DNA from: Usnea hakonensis
Taxonomy: Eukaryota; Ascomycota; Lecanoromycetes; Lecanorales; Parmeliaceae
DNA: 64,000 nt
Assembly (NCBI GenBank): GCA_013423325.1
Contig: BLJB01000003.1
Span: 434,001-498,000, forward strand
Reading direction: 5' to 3'
Below the pieces are notes generated by a model. The model was not told the DNA's origin. It saw only the letters and a list, made by a program, of their open reading frames with translations, and searched no databases. The position numbers and the translations under genes are program-made. Positions 12,167 through 25,556 of the stretch are shown here, piece after piece. How positions within the stretch are numbered: the first letter of the stretch is position 1; each line of letters begins with the position of its first letter.

Positions 12167-13455
12167 CTAGTACATCGAAGCCATCTGACTGATCGGTGGC
12201 AGCGAGACAGGGCCTGCTTGTTGCTGGAAGGGAATCAGGCTTCCAGGGGTTGGTGGACGACGTATACCTCCTAGTGCTGGATTTTGGTTCGTTTTGAACA
12301 GGTTTTTGTTGACGTGGAAGTACTCGTCATGGGTTGGAGTCATTGGAGGCGTTGGGCATCCATTGTTGACACAGGGAACCAGGTGTGTCGGCTTTGTCGG
12401 CGTAACAGGCGCTCCGTTGGGTGGGAAAGTTCCAAAGCCCTCAGAGCACTTCTCCGACGGTGGGGTAGGTGGAGCGTTGGCATAGCACCTGCTGATAGCG
12501 GCTTGCCTTTCTAGATAGTTCTCCAGAATAATGGATACTCGCGAGAGATGGACCGCCTGATACTTGGTATACAGGACCTTGGAAGGCCGCAGTAGCTGCT
12601 TAGATAGAGTGAATAGAGTATCCGAGTTGTACTTCGCGGCCCATTCACTGCTCAACGCTTGGGGGCGATTGAGGATGCATCGGGCCAAAGCCAATGAAGA
12701 GCGAGCCATGTCGGATGGGCGCTTGGAGACAAAGTCCTTTTGAAACAAGGCGATCTCAGAGATGTAGCATGCCATGTGCTCAACTTCTGGATCGTAAGCC
12801 AGGTTCTCGAGTGCTATCTGGAGGAAGCTGTCAATCGTAGGGTGCCCTATCATCCAATCCAGAGTCTGCAACACGTGCCATTCCATCTGAGTGAACATGT
12901 CATCCTCGTAGAGTCCACAGCACATTTGCTTGAGTTCCTTGATGGTGGGCACACGGTCTTTTCTGTCACCATACTTGGCCGCTATGAGCAAAGCCGAACA
13001 CCCTACTAGTTGGTAATGCTTTTTGTAGACAATCCGTCGAGAACAATATCGATCGAGTAGATTGATAGCCAGGAAGAGAGTCTCTGGTATGAGGCCGAAG
13101 CCGTGGTGAGCTTCAATTAAGAAGTCAACGAGGTATGGACGCATGAACCATTTGATTTCTGTCTGGATATCGATTGCGGCAACATCTGGCACTGTTTTGC
13201 ACTGAAAAAGGGTGTCAGCATAGAGATAATCAATTAACGAGCCTCAAGGCGCCTGACCTCCATCTCCTCCATGTGCTGCAGAACGTCTTCCCGGTATTCA
13301 CAGCTTGTCAGTTGAGATAAGTCCTCGGCAATGGCAAGCTGTGTATGCCATTTCTGGCGCCTTTCATGTTCCCTCAGCTCTTCCCGCATCATCCTTTCCT
13401 GATCCTCATGAGACTCCACAAAGTAGCTTTCACATTGGTTGCGGTGGTAGGCCAT
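12167..13455 (-). CDS. G1-type cyclin (Cln/Puc1 family)
   Basis: Two exons (13258-13455 and 12167-13201) with a 56 bp intron (donor GTCAGG, acceptor CTTTTTCAG) give 410 residues. The cyclin box follows the junction: MRPYLVDFLIEAHHGFGL, then ETLFLAINLLDRYCSRR, HYQLVGCSALLIAAKYGDRK and FTQMEWHVLQTLDWMIGHPT; a second cyclin fold continues to about residue 270. The first exon encodes a charged coiled-coil-like region rich in Glu, Arg and His. The C-terminal third is disordered and carries many Ser/Thr-Pro sites (APPTPPSE, APVTPTKPT, CPTPPMTPTHDEY, RRPPTPGSL), as expected for a CDK-phosphorylated, unstable G1 cyclin. Sequence style is closest to fungal Puc1/Cln3-like cyclins (A. nidulans PucA) rather than B-type mitotic cyclins, since no N-terminal destruction box is evident. 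It binds and activates the Cdc28/Cdc2 kinase. Confidence 0.9.
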
Positions 13456-16400
13456 GATGAAGCGTTAGTCGTTGCGTCCAGGGATGCACGCAAGATGCTG
13501 TAGTAACTTCTTTACTTCAACACTTTAAACACTAAGTATAAGAGCGAGTGACTAGGGTGAGATTATTGATCGAAAGATCGTAATTAGTTGGAACGAGGGT
13601 AAAGAGCGACCTGGTTGCCTTGTTCGTCCAATGGCGGCAACAGTAGATATAACGGAATCCTGGGGTCTATGCTGAAGGTGTCAGCCCTTGGAGGAGTCCC
13701 TAAAGACGGGTTCGAGGGTCTTTCTCACTTGGACTGAAATGGAATTAGTGTGACGATGTGGCGGTGGGATAACCAAGGCTTGGCTCCCTTGCAATCTTGT
13801 CAAGTATTTCCGCGAATTTCTGGAATGACCTATATGGAAGCAGAAGACGAGCTAACGTCTCCACAAGTAGATTGGGTATTAGATCGTGAGGCCGAGAATG
13901 TAGACTGGGGACCCTTGGAACTGATAGCGGCCTGGACTAAGGAGAGAGGGTCAGCACGGGCTTCTGAGAATATTTGAACCGGACATACCTCCGAGTGTGG
14001 GCTTGCTTCGAATCCTCCAAATTCGACAACGACAGGTACGAGCCAGGAATATCGCTTCAACGAAGCTTATGAAGCAGCGTCTCTAAGTCGAAAAAAAGAG
14101 TCAGCAACTTGTAATCACGTGTTGTAGCCGTGGAAATTCTAGTCTGAACTAATCAAACGCGAGCAGAGGCACGCGTAAAAGTCGCGCATTTTTCGATTAC
14201 GACTCCACTAATAAGGACAAAAGCATCCCGTATGTTTTTCGAAGGCTTTCTTGATCGATACTGGGCGATGGAAAGAGATTGGCCGAAATCCTGACGGGGA
14301 AATCCGCTGGGAGTGGTACCGCATCAGAGTGAGCTCTGACTGGGTCTTATAGGTACGAGGCAACGAGGACTCGTGAGAGGTACATGTGTGAGAGGTAAAT
14401 CTTGAAATGTAGAGGTAGTGGATATTGACGAGTGGTTGAAGCGTGCAGAAAGTCGCTGCAGACCACGCCTAACGAAATCCGGGCGTGCCAGTCGTAGCCA
14501 ATTGTCCGGAGGAGCCATTGAGGAGCCATTGGCCGCTCGCTTTCTCGGAGAACAGACCAGTACATTCCGCATGTAGTAATCACATGTCTAATGCAGAAGA
14601 GGAATGGCGTTGACTGTGGCTCGCGTGAAGTCTGGCCCTGAACCCCTTGTACTGCCACCAAGGAATGCATAAGGAAAAAGGATATATAGCTCACCATTCA
14701 CTTCCCATAAACCATGTACACAGCTCTTAGGTATTTGCGTTACGACAGAATCGTCTGTGGCCGATTCAGTGGGAATTTCGGTATGAGGTCGAGATTTGGC
14801 TCTTTGGGGAGTGAGAGACTGGTGAGGGCGTGGTAACCGGAACGGCGTGAGGATGATGAGGTCAAGTGACAAGAGGAAAAAGGTAGGAAGAGATGACTGC
14901 TACTCTGAGTGAAAGAGGGTATCGAGGTTGAAGACTTGGAGTCTACACCCGCACGGCAGGAGAGAGTTGGAGGGAGTTGGAGTCGAGAGCGGCCCAGAAT
15001 TGATTCTGATGCATCTGAGGAACTCCAGGCCCACTCTAAGCCTCTGTATGACTGGCAGAGGAGAGTCGAGGGGCAATGAAGAAGGAAAGAGGAGGTAGAG
15101 AGTGTGGTGAGGGGAGAAATCACTGCTCTCCACAGGATGAGGAGAGAAGTTTGAATGCTGGCACAGATTGAGATTCAAGATTTGAATCCTTTCGGGCTTG
15201 AGCTGCAGGGGTACTGCATAGGGTCTAGTGCCCTTAGAGCGGCCTGAACTTTTGAGCCTATCAAGTGCTTCAAGGTGCCTGGTGTCTGATACTGCTAACT
15301 CGGTACAGTGCTAAAGCTGCTTAAAATGAATTTCCTTACAGGCTGGTTTGCCGTCAGATCCCTGGGTCGCGTGTCTGCTTGGCCCAATTTTGGCATTTTA
15401 CTTATGCTTCTCGCACTCTGTTCCTGATCCATACGTTGCTCTTTCATTTCTACCTTCCCCTACCATTCAAAAGGAGAACGAGTACCGTGGTTCTATCATA
15501 TTGGATCATCATTCATCACCCGATATCCAACAGTTTCGAATCATTTCTACCTAGGATTGTTAATTAAATACACTGAGCTTACGGCTTGTGTAAAGAAACG
15601 CTGCTGATCCAACAGAGCCGGTGTATTATGCGCGACCTATTGTTACACTCACGCTTCCCAGCTCCGTTTTCCCACCTAATGGATCATCATTCGCGTCCCT
15701 TTAAATGGTCAAACGAAAAGCGGCTCTCGATCCACACAAGCTCAGTCTTCTTCGCTACCAGTGGATCTGGAGGTACTAGCATCATGCAGCCAAAACATGC
15801 AGCCCTAAAAGATCTACTCTCTTCCCTGTTTCCTTACCCTGCCAGCGCGACATGCTCGACCGCTTTCGGTAAGGCTGATGAGACTTCATCTCCGCCCTGA
15901 CGGCATCATGCTTTTTCGCCGTGGCCTGAGGTGTCACAATTTGTTGTTCTACCCACCACCAGCTAGGTATGGTCAATCCATGTGGCGTGGGTGGACACTG
16001 GACAGCCGCATGACACTTCCGCCCTTGCTCTACTCCTTATGCAAAGACTGTTCTCGCTATTGATGATGCTCGGAATCTTTGCTGCTGAAGAGCAACTTTC
16101 GAGTCAGTAGATGTCTTTGATAACTCCGTTCAGCAACTGAAATGTGTTCCGCTTTCTACTCATGATTTAGATAGATAACAAGCTCAGTCTCTGCCGTCGA
16201 TAAGCCACCAACTCAGCAACTCGATTGCAACCAAGAAGACGCCTCATAACGCAAAGAGCAATCTGAGACAGGAAGCGTGAAAATCCCAAATTGCGGGGCT
16301 TTTGTATTTCCTGACTCCTGAGCTCCGCAGCTGCATAAAGGTTTGGATCTTGAGTTCAATACCTCCGTACACGGTATGGTAATTTTCATCAAAAAGGTTC

Positions 16401-18038
16401 AATGACATTTGTCATCCTCTTGGACTTTGTCTGAAGCAGCGCTGAGCCAATCATGCACTGGCATCTTGAGACCTCCAATACGAAGATTCCTCGGAACTCT
16501 AAAATTGTAAGAAAACGAAAAGCTTCTAATCTACGCGTGTGGAAATTTCTCTCCTTAGACGCGTGCGAAGACGCGCATCTGCGGGGACGAGAACCGACGC
16601 CGAGCACTACTAAAAGCAAGCCCCCAAATCCTTTTTTACAAATAGCAGGGCACATCCCAGCGGAGCGGCCATAGCCACCCTTTCGGATCTATCGGAGTCT
16701 CTTCAAAGGATATGAGTGGAAGGCCTTACTCGTAAAGAATTCATGTCATTTCAACCGACATGCGTGCTGAATCGTCCCTCCAATTCTTGCTTCGCTCTCG
16801 GATCTTGGATCATATAAAAGATCTCTTTCATCAATTACACCAATCTCAACACCAAGTATCGGCAAGTGCTAAGTCAAGACCGGATTCGAATTTGCAGGAA
16901 CGAGGGTTTTTGATGTATGAAAAGCAGCAGTCTCGGCATCCAACTTCCTGGAAATTTTATTCCCCACCTTCTTTTCGTCTCACGCGCGAATCGGGTGTTG
17001 CATATAGTCCAGTGCTCATGCAATTATAAGTGATCGAGATAGCATGCGCTGCTACTGCGCAATATATCCAGAAGCGCAGGACACCCTTGCATCAAAGCTC
17101 ATGTACTTTGAATCTGTTCACCCCCACCGGGACATTCTCAAGGTCTTAAGCTCATAGCAATGCTTGATGGTTTCTTTTGTAAACCAAACCGAGATTGTTA
17201 TGGATATCTTTGATGGACCTTCGGAACAGAAATAGCCAATCACGGGTAGGGAGACGATTGTAGCTGTCCACGCTATGCGAGCACCATTTCAGGAGAAGCA
17301 CGAGCAACTTCGAAAGGATCGATAAGACGCTAGCCCAAAATCGGTCACTTCTGTCAACTCGGCCCAAAAGGGGCCGTTGTACTCTGGGGAAATGGCCTAA
17401 TTATCGTTCATTGAGCGAGAAATTGACCCTCGTTGAAGTGTTATACGTAGTTGTAGTGTACTCGTACATGCTGCCTGGACGAATGGGGGTTTTTAGCTTT
17501 CAGGCTGCTTGTCTTTTACCATATCGAGTGCGTTTTTCCGGACAACTGTGACTTTCTGCAAAGGAGCATTCCACTTCTGGTTGTCTCAGAGCCACTCTTC
17601 CATATTTGTTTATACCCACCACAAATTTGTCCTGGGGCGTCCCAATTCCTGTTGCATAAAAATTTATGTCATGAATGCCATGAAAGCATCAATCTCGCAG
17701 TCATAGTCTTCGACTCCAAGATCATCGAGTAGACGCTTTTGTAGAGACCTAATTTACATCATTCTGTGTGAAATTGTATATTGCCGTGGTCTAAATAAAT
17801 TTTTGATTGAATGAAGCTTGAAAATTATGCCCCGAGTCAAGCACCAGTGGCCACAATACCTAGATATATTTAAGCGAGAAATTCTCGCGACAAATTACCC
17901 TGCGATTAAACTTACCTCTCAATTTGGAAGATTTTCCGTACGCAAAGCAGAGAGGCAGGCCTTTGGATATTTCTTGTTCTACGTCACTATCACCGCCTCT
18001 TTTGAGGTGGCAGGATTGATGAACAATCTCTATAATTC
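13456..18038. other. 4.6 kb divergent spacer upstream of the cyclin and UTP4
   Basis: Both flanking genes start outward from here. No frame above about 125 codons has recognisable content, and I could not join shorter frames into a convincing protein. Composition is ordinary (not C- or G-extreme as elsewhere), with an AT-rich part just before UTP4 (17740-18030). A long promoter or spliced 5' leader of the G1 cyclin is one explanation; non-coding transcripts are another. An 89-codon frame at 17818-18087 overlaps the UTP4 start in another frame and is not supported. Confidence 0.5.
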
Positions 18039-21000
18039 ATGGACATCCACCGTTGCCGCTTTGTGCCCTACCCCCCCTCTGCCATAAATGCCCTCGCATT
18101 CTCTCATCCTTCCTCCTTAACGAGCCCGGGAAAAGGACCCTCGAGCCTGCGACTCGCAATTGGCCGAGCCAACGGAGACATCGAGATCTGGAACCCCCTC
18201 AAAGGTTCATGGTATCAGGAAAGCATTGTCCAAGGTGCCAAAGATCGGAGCATAGAAGGGCTTGTGTGGACGCAAGACCCAGAGGATGTGGACAAGAGGG
18301 GCAACAATATTCCCGGCAAGCTGAGACTCTTCAGTATTGGCTATTCGACATCCGTAACTGAGTGGGACCTCGGAACTGGAAGGCCTGCCCGACAATGTTC
18401 TGGAAATTATGGGGAAATCTGGTGTGCAGCAGCGCAGCCCAAGGGTCGGCTGCTCAAAGAGGCTGGAGGAGCAACAGGAGACCGAACCCAAGATGAAGAA
18501 TCACAAACACAAAGTCTAGCTGTTGGATGCGCGGACGGTGCTATTGTTTTGCTCAGTACTGCGGACGGAGATTTACGGTTTGCAAGAATGCTCGCAAGAC
18601 CCCCGAAGAAAAAATCTCGAGTCTTGAGCCTGACATTTCAAAACCGCTACACCATCATCGCTGGCCATGTGGATAGTACCATACGAGTATACGACGTGCG
18701 CAATGGTCAGCAGTTGCGGAATATGACACTAGGGGCTGGACCAAAGGGTGGCCCCAAAGAAATTCTGGTGTGGTCTGTGAAGTGTTTGTCTGATGGCACC
18801 ATTATCTCCGGTGACTCTACGGGAACGTTATGCTTATGGGATGGCAAGAATCATTCATTACTGCAGCGCATCAAAGGCCACGATGCAGACATTCTGGATG
18901 TCGCGGTGAGCGCAGACGGTCAATCGATTTTCAGTGGTGGTATGGATCGAAGGACCACGCTGTACAAGCAGGCAGGAAGTGGGCGCCCAGGACAGTATCA
19001 TCGATGGGCCAAGATCACACACCAACGGATGCATCAAAATGATGTCAAAGCCATGGCTACGTTCGAGACCAGGGGCCTGAGTGTTTTAGTGTCAGGAGGT
19101 AGCGCTATGCCCATCTACTCGTATGCAGCTTCGATTCTGACTATGTCGCAGGACTCGACACAACGCCCATTGTAATACCAATCCAGGCGTTCGGGCGAGA
19201 GCATCATCGCACCCTGACTAATCTCCCACAAGAACCCAACGTAAGGAGCGCACCTAAGAAGCGTTTGTTGATGACTTGGTGGGAACGAGAGGTTAGGATA
19301 TGGACAATTACGAGACGTGCGAGGAGGCACATAGTTGAAAAGCTGCCCTCGGATGTTGGTGGGCCCCAAGGAAGGAAACTTGTTGCCAGGCTCGCTCTTC
19401 AGGTCAGTCTTTCGCCCAAGTCTCACTATACGTGAGTGTTGATATTTTGCGCAGGGTGACGAGACCATCACTTCAGCAGACATATCCTCAGATGGGAAGA
19501 GGCTTGTAATCGCCACCATGGCAGGGATTAGAGTCTTTGCTTTGCGTCTCGAATCTGGCGTGCTTAAAGTTCGGAAGCTGGAGAAAATCCAGACCTGCGC
19601 CGATTTGAGTAAACGACAAGCAAAGATGATACGATTCTCGCCTGACACGAAATGGCTGGCGACGATCGGAGGCGACAATAGCATCAAAATGTACAGAAGA
19701 TCAGAGGGGCCCAAAGACAAAATGTTCTACGATTACTTGGACGAATCAGGTGAGCTGAAGCGGCTACGCCGCGATACCTCGAACCAAAAAACTAGGGATC
19801 CATGTCTTGGCAGCTACAACAGATCAATAAATCGCCTAGATTTTTCTGCCGACAGTCGAATACTGGTAGTCTCGGACATCTCAGGTTTCCTCGATACTTG
19901 GGTTATTGAAGGTCAGGAAGACCTGACACAGAAAAAAGACGAGGGATCGTACCCATTAGTTGCCACAGATAAGTCTGATTCATCAGATGAGGAAGATAGC
20001 GACCAAGAAGACAGTCGTACGACCTTTTTCGGGGAACGTTGGATTCGAAATCCAACCGCCTCACTTCTAGCAAAGCTGCCAGCTACTCCCCTGGTCCTCG
20101 CCTTTCGTCCGTCGACCCCGCAAGCCCAGAGTACTATAACGAACGGCAACATCGGCGTGCACCCAACGCGTCACAATCCGCACCCGCACTCTCACGATCT
20201 ACCCCATGGAGAGGATCGATTATTGATAGTGACGGCAGAAAATCAAATCTACGAGTTCAACATCCTGTCAGGCAAGATATCAGATTGGTCACGAAGGAAT
20301 CCGACATCAACCCTACCCCAAGAATTTCGAGATCTCAGAGACAGAGCAAAGAGCGCTGTGTGGGATCAAAATGGGAGGGTATGGCTTTACGGTATTTCCT
20401 GGCTGTGGATGTTTGACCTATCAAGAGACTTGCCCGCTGTGGGCGACGAACAGAAACAAGGAACCACAAATGGTATCAGCAAAGAGATCAGTCTCAAGAG
20501 AAAGCGCGAGGATGACGATATGCAAAGTACAGCGGGCCGTCCCCGGATCGATACCGGCGCAGGCAGCAAGATCTCCGACGCCGAGCTCGGAATCGGCATT
20601 GGCCGTAACATACGCGAAGTAAATGGAGCAGACGCGGTGTCGGGTCGATGGATCAATCTGGACGAAGAGCAAGATGTCTCTTCGGACGAGGAGAGCGACC
20701 ACGTCCTCGCCACTGAAACCGAGCAGGCCTTGGCTAAGCTTCGAAGAAGCGATAACAACACAAACCGGCACATTCCCAACGGCCACATCGACGAATCCAC
20801 CGACGCGGAAGCCCCCAAGAAGAACGACGACAGCCTGACTCCCTTTGCCGGAACACGCCTTCCTTACTGGCACACGTATAAATATAGACCTATTCTCGGT
20901 ATAGTGCCTTTGGGGGACGAGACGGATGATGGCGCGGTCATGGGTGATGCGGATGATGAGGCGCCGGCGGGGCTGGAGGTGGCGTTGGTGGAGAGGCCGT

Positions 21001-21056
21001 TGTTTGAGGCGGTGTTGCCGCCGAGGTATGAGGGGAGTCAGGAGTGGGATCCTTAG
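18039..21056 (+). CDS. UTP4: U3 snoRNP-associated WD40 protein Utp4 (cirhin)
   Basis: Part of the t-UTP/UTP-A subcomplex of the small-subunit processome in the nucleolus, needed for pre-18S rRNA transcription and processing. Three exons (18039-19098, 19152-19402, 19455-21056), introns of 53 and 52 bp, give 970 residues. The start MDIHRCRFVPYPPSAINALA is diagnostic of fungal Utp4. WD40 repeats continue through exon 1 (LRLAIGRANGDIEIWNP, LFSIGYSTSVTEWDLGTG, NRYTIIAGHVDSTIRVYDVR, GTIISGDSTGTLCLWDGK, GHDADILDVAVSADGQSIF), a second propeller follows in exons 2-3 (MTWWEREVRIWTITRR, TKWLATIGGDNSIKMYRR, DSRILVVSDISGFLDTW). Exon 3 adds acidic linkers (SDSSDEEDSDQED, SSDEESDH) and ends with AGTRLPYWHTYKYRPILGIV. 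It is longer than yeast Utp4 because of these linkers. Confidence 0.95.
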
Positions 21057-21489
21057 CGAGTCGCGGGGGATGTCCTTGCGTGTAATCTGTTCTTTTGTAT
21101 TGAGGCGCGGATATGGAATTTTGTGCGCGTGATGGACATCTTGTTCTTGATGTGCTACTCATTCACTCTTTTCATCACCACCGTTTCTTCAGATCTGGTT
21201 TATTCGAGATATGAGTATAGGCGTTCACCCCGGCCTTTCTGTACTCTCACTCACCCTGCCCCTCCCCATCAGTCCTATCAACACCAGCCTCTCCCCTCCC
21301 CTAAATATCATCCGCGATCAACTACCTCACTTCCCTCACCTTACCTTACCTTACCTCCTCTCCTCACCCATATTATAAACCCATCCACGCCCCACCATCC
21401 CACTTCCCCAAAACCCAAATTCAAATTCAAATTCTAGGGTTTATCAACCAGTTTCATCACTCTGGCTATTTGTACTCTGGCTAGTTGGC

Positions 21490-21507
21490 TAGATAGATAG
21501 ATAGATA
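21490..21507. repeat. (GATA)n microsatellite
   Basis: About four copies of AGAT/GATA in a row, next to further TA-rich sequence in the UTP4 3' flank. Confidence 0.85.
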
Positions 21508-23205
21508 AGAGTGCATAGCCCTGGACCCTCTTACGCCCCGAGATCCCTGACCAAAGAGCTACCGACGGCGCTGAGGATAATGTACGGCCATTACCTTGGT
21601 GCTCCTCCATCCGACATTCTTTGGTCTCCCTCATTCTGATACGATCAGGCCGCCTTTCCTCCAGTGGGGCCATGAAGGTAAGTTTCCCGGAGAATGGAAA
21701 ATGTGGATAGAGAGATGTCCGAGAAAGAAAATACGTAGCTATACTTTAATAGAGATCTGAGGTGTGTGCTGTTTGGAAGCTATACTGGTATAGAATGTGT
21801 AGGAGGTTGTGTAGTATGGTGTGGGAGTGGCTTTGCTGATCGTGGTTGGGTGTCCTGTGGGATTATTATTGTGTTTGAAGTTGGCGGTTGAAAATAAGAG
21901 CGCTGGACACTGTAAGGGGTATCTATACTGGTGGAAAGGATGGGAACGAGGAGTCAGTTGACGAGGAACATCGAGAGGAAGGATTGGGATGAGAACCAGG
22001 GTTCTGCATGTGGCAAAGGCAATGTCGCTTTCAAAAGCTTCGAGATGGTGGATGAGACGCACCAGGTTGATCGGAAGGGGGGGAGAAAGCATGGTGGCTT
22101 TAGAGGAGGAGTGGCACATAGGGCATGGAACAACACAACTAGACAAGATTATATGGGTCTCACTTCGGACTCGTGCCAATTACCAGAATTATCGCCTTAT
22201 CCACGGGCGTAAGGAAACATATAGCAGAGTTGGAGCGGCTGATACTTTAAAAGCCCCATCATCGAGCAGGTCAAGCGTCGGCGCGGTAGACTTTCTCGAG
22301 GAATTCAACCGGGCTCGTTATCAGACTTCAAGATTTACGACGGCGACGTACGCAAGCAAGAGGTTGTCTCATGGTACATAGAGTAAGGATGTCCTCAAAT
22401 GTCACCCCAATGGCTGCGATGATGCGTAAGCGAAGGATTCCCAAACACATGTGCCCGGGGCGATGTGGGTATTAGAGATCCAAAGTAATCTCGATATGCA
22501 GTAAAGATCACAAGGAAATCTCAATGTTGGGGAACGCGTATGCTTGTTTCCCACGCTAGACTGGAATAAGCGTGTAGATGCGGCTTTTCTCGATTGCGTA
22601 CGATTACTTGTAGTAGTCGCCTTTCCGATTCGCTCAGGCGCCCAGATCACAGGAAGATGCGGAAAGCCGGTGAGCATGAGAGAACAGGTTATCGTGCCAT
22701 CTTGGACCCTTGGCCACATGGGAGAGCTCTTTGCTTTGATTGTGCTGGATCTAGACTCACCGAATTCCTACTTTTGACAGATTCAGATTGAGCATGAACG
22801 TGGCGTAGAGAAAGTTGGTCGCTGAGCATTGTTGGGACAAAGGACGCTCCCACTTGTTGGCTGAGCGATAGAAGAAAACAAAAACCACACGATAGAAGAT
22901 GCGAGTCCCAGGTTTATTAATCCATATCTGACCAGTGGATTGATGGCAGGATGAGGATATCGTGCAAGCTCAGAGGTTGAGTAATTGCCTTGGGCCTGGG
23001 TAGAGAAGTAGGCTAGAAGTCGTAGAGTGCTTAAGGTAAGCTTTGGTTGTTCTTCGCCAAGAGGCTCAGCTTACTCATCATCTGATGGGAGGATATGATT
23101 GGTTCAACCAAGGCTTACGCAAGTGGGATCCACGCGTCCCTGTCCCCACGAAGGGTTCCAAGCAGTCAAAAAGTGAGAAGATGGAAAACTAACACCTCTT
23201 ACTCG

Positions 23206-23227
23206 CTCTCTCTCTCTCTCTCTCTCT
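23206..23227. repeat. (CT)11 microsatellite in PNG1 leader
   Basis: Eleven uninterrupted CT units about 300 bp upstream of the PNG1 start; pyrimidine tracts of this kind are common in fungal promoters. Confidence 0.9.
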
Positions 23228-23528
23228 TTGACTATATACATCTTTTCATCTCTTTTCCTCCCTCATCTTCAACTTGCGACGAGGTGGTCAAGAGTCAAGA
23301 GTCAAGAGAGAGGGAAATACCTAGAGAAGCGTCGCAAGCTTAGTGGCGTGATCGGCCGGCAGTGCAAGTTGAACTGCGGCAGGAGAGCCAGGGTCTCAAC
23401 ACAAGCATTTCATCACAAGTCCAATCCTTCTTGAGAAACATCTGACGTTGCTTGTTCCACCACATACTCATACTCGACCATCGAGCGAGTGAGAAACAAT
23501 ACCACCGAGTCACAATACTCGAAGCATC

Positions 23529-25125
23529 ATGAGTGACTCGAATGGCCCTCCACGCAGGCCTCCACCACCCCCACCTCCTCCAAGAAGATCCCAAAGATCT
23601 CAACCGCAACAGCAGCCGCAACCTCAACCTCAACCACAACCTCAACCACAACCAGAAGGTCAACCTCAATCTCAACCACAACCGCAAAGGACTTTCAATG
23701 CCGCAGACCTCACCCACCAATTCGAACAGCTTCTGAGGACACAGCGACTAAATACTCTCACTGCGCAGTCTCGATCGCGCTCTGGTTCACCCGGACCTCT
23801 AAGACAAGCCTCTACATCATCACGCCATGCGTCCCGACACGCTTCGAATGGCTCGCAGATTGCGCCATCATACCAGCCATTACGGACTTTTCCCAAGGTG
23901 GCCTCGCCGCCCCAAGACGCAGCTTCACTCAAGTTCCGCAACCTACTCATCACACTATCAGTCAACCCTACCAAGTACGAAAATCCGGGCCTGCTGGACG
24001 AGGCACTGGCGGTCATCCCGTTGGACCGAATATATAGCGAAGCAGAAGACGAGAGTCAATTGCTTCAAGCTCAAGCAGCAAGCAATCACCCCAACGCAAA
24101 GCCGGAGTGGGGTTACCAAGATTGCGTTATCCGCGCTCTCCTCAAGTAAGTTCACTTTGTAGCTCTTTTTAACCAACCAATCTAATAAGTTCACTTCAGG
24201 TGGTTCAAGCGAAGCTTCTTCAAATTTGTCAACAATCCACCGTGTACCGTCTGCGGATTACCTACCATTGCAAATGGGTACGCTCCTCCCACGCCTGATG
24301 AAGCTGCCCGAGGCGCTGCCAAGGTGGAGTCCTATCGCTGTTCGAATCCTGAGTGCAATGCATTGGAGAGATTCCCGCGGTATGGTGATGTATGGGCGCT
24401 GCTACAATCAAGACGAGGGCGGTGCGGCGAGTGGGCCAATTGCTTTAGCATGCTCTGCCGTGCTGTCGGAGGACGAGTGAGGTGGGTGTGGAACGCTGAA
24501 GATCATGTGTGGACAGAGGTGTACTCGGAGCATCAAAGGCGATGGATTCATGTCGACTCGTGCGAGGAAGCTTGGGATAATCCCCGGCTGTACTCGGAAG
24601 GTAAGCGCCATCCCCTCTCGTGACTCGCCGACTCAGGGCTGACTGCCGTGATCAGGCTGGGGCAAGAAGATGTCGTACTGCATTGCCTTCTCTATCGACG
24701 GCGCTACCGACGTGACCCGTCGTTACGTGCGTAATGCTGCGAGTCACGGAGCAGAGCGCAACAGATGCCCCGAAGAGGTTCTCATGTTCATAACGAATGA
24801 AATCAAACGGATGCGACGAGAGTCCATGCTCAAAGACGACCAAAAGCGACTCCTCATCGAAGACGAAAGAGAAGACAGGGAGCTGCGGGGCTACGTTGTG
24901 CACGCACTCGCGGCAGAGATTGGCAAGATGCTACCCGCAGGTCGCAGTGGAGGTGGTGGGAGTGGAGGTGGTGGGAATGGAGATGGTGGGAATGGAGGCT
25001 GTGAAGACATCAAGGTGCCCGAGCAGGCGGCAAGGAGGAGTGGAGCCCAGGCCTGGAGAGAGGCAAGAGGAGAGAACGGTGGGGACAATGCCGGACATGA
25101 TCCACCACCAAGAGAAGGTCATTGA
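23529..25125 (+). CDS. PNG1: Peptide:N-glycanase (transglutaminase-like)
   Basis: Cytosolic deglycosylating enzyme that removes N-glycans from misfolded glycoproteins in ER-associated degradation. Three exons (23529-24145, 24200-24600, 24656-25125; introns 54 and 55 bp) give 495 residues. Residues 10-60 are Pro-rich then a Gln/Pro repeat, and a Ser-rich linker follows. The core has the zinc-binding pairs CTVCG and CSNPEC and an intact Cys-His-Asp triad: Cys in RGRCGEWANCF, His in NAEDHVWTEVY, Asp in RRWIHVDSCEEAWD. WGKKMSYCIAFS follows the second intron. Near the end is a Gly-rich insert (GGGGSGGGGNGDGGNGG) and the conserved-looking RRSGAQAWREARGENG. No PUB domain is present, as in other fungi. 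In Neurospora crassa the PNG1 triad is known to be mutated, so its integrity here suggests real glycanase activity. Confidence 0.95.
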
Positions 25126-25556
25126 AATACACCAACCCTGGCGGCCTTCAGCTCTCTATTGGACATGCGCGGAATTTGCCAATGCAGTGACCGGGCCCTG
25201 CAGAAAGTTCCCGTGGGATTCGGTTCCTGCATACTCCGTATGCAGCTCAAAGCCCACTAGTCACGTGAAATCCTCGCTTGGGAGCCGGGCACTTTACTTT
25301 GAGCATTGGAGTCGGCGCCACTTGCACAGCGACGGCGTCCTGGTTACTTATCATCCACCACTGCCATTATCTTTTTTTTGGGTTTAATCGTTTTATATCC
25401 CTCGTCTCCGATTGGTCTATCTGTCACTGGGTTTCGGATATCGGAGGATTGGGCGGGCGTTGTGTCATGATGTTTGGCATGGTAGAGATGAGGCGTATGG
25501 TAATTGGGCTCATGGGAATGGCGCCATGAGCATGGATGGAATGTCTATATGTTATA

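Larger units (their letters stand above)
21057..23528. other. 2.5 kb spacer between UTP4 and PNG1
   Basis: Contains the UTP4 3' end, a C-rich stretch (about 21240-21430), a GATA microsatellite, and overlapping frames on both strands around 21740-22380 without family resemblance. The final part is the PNG1 leader with a CT microsatellite. Confidence 0.5.

Noticed and set aside
13700..13720. GGTTCGAGGGT as a tRNA B box (also near 26550)
   Set aside because: No matching A box, acceptor stem or T-stem pairing in the flanks; I found no tRNA gene in the window.
21739..22381. Opposed frames of 90-146 codons on both strands
   Set aside because: They overlap each other, lack family resemblance and have no joinable exons.
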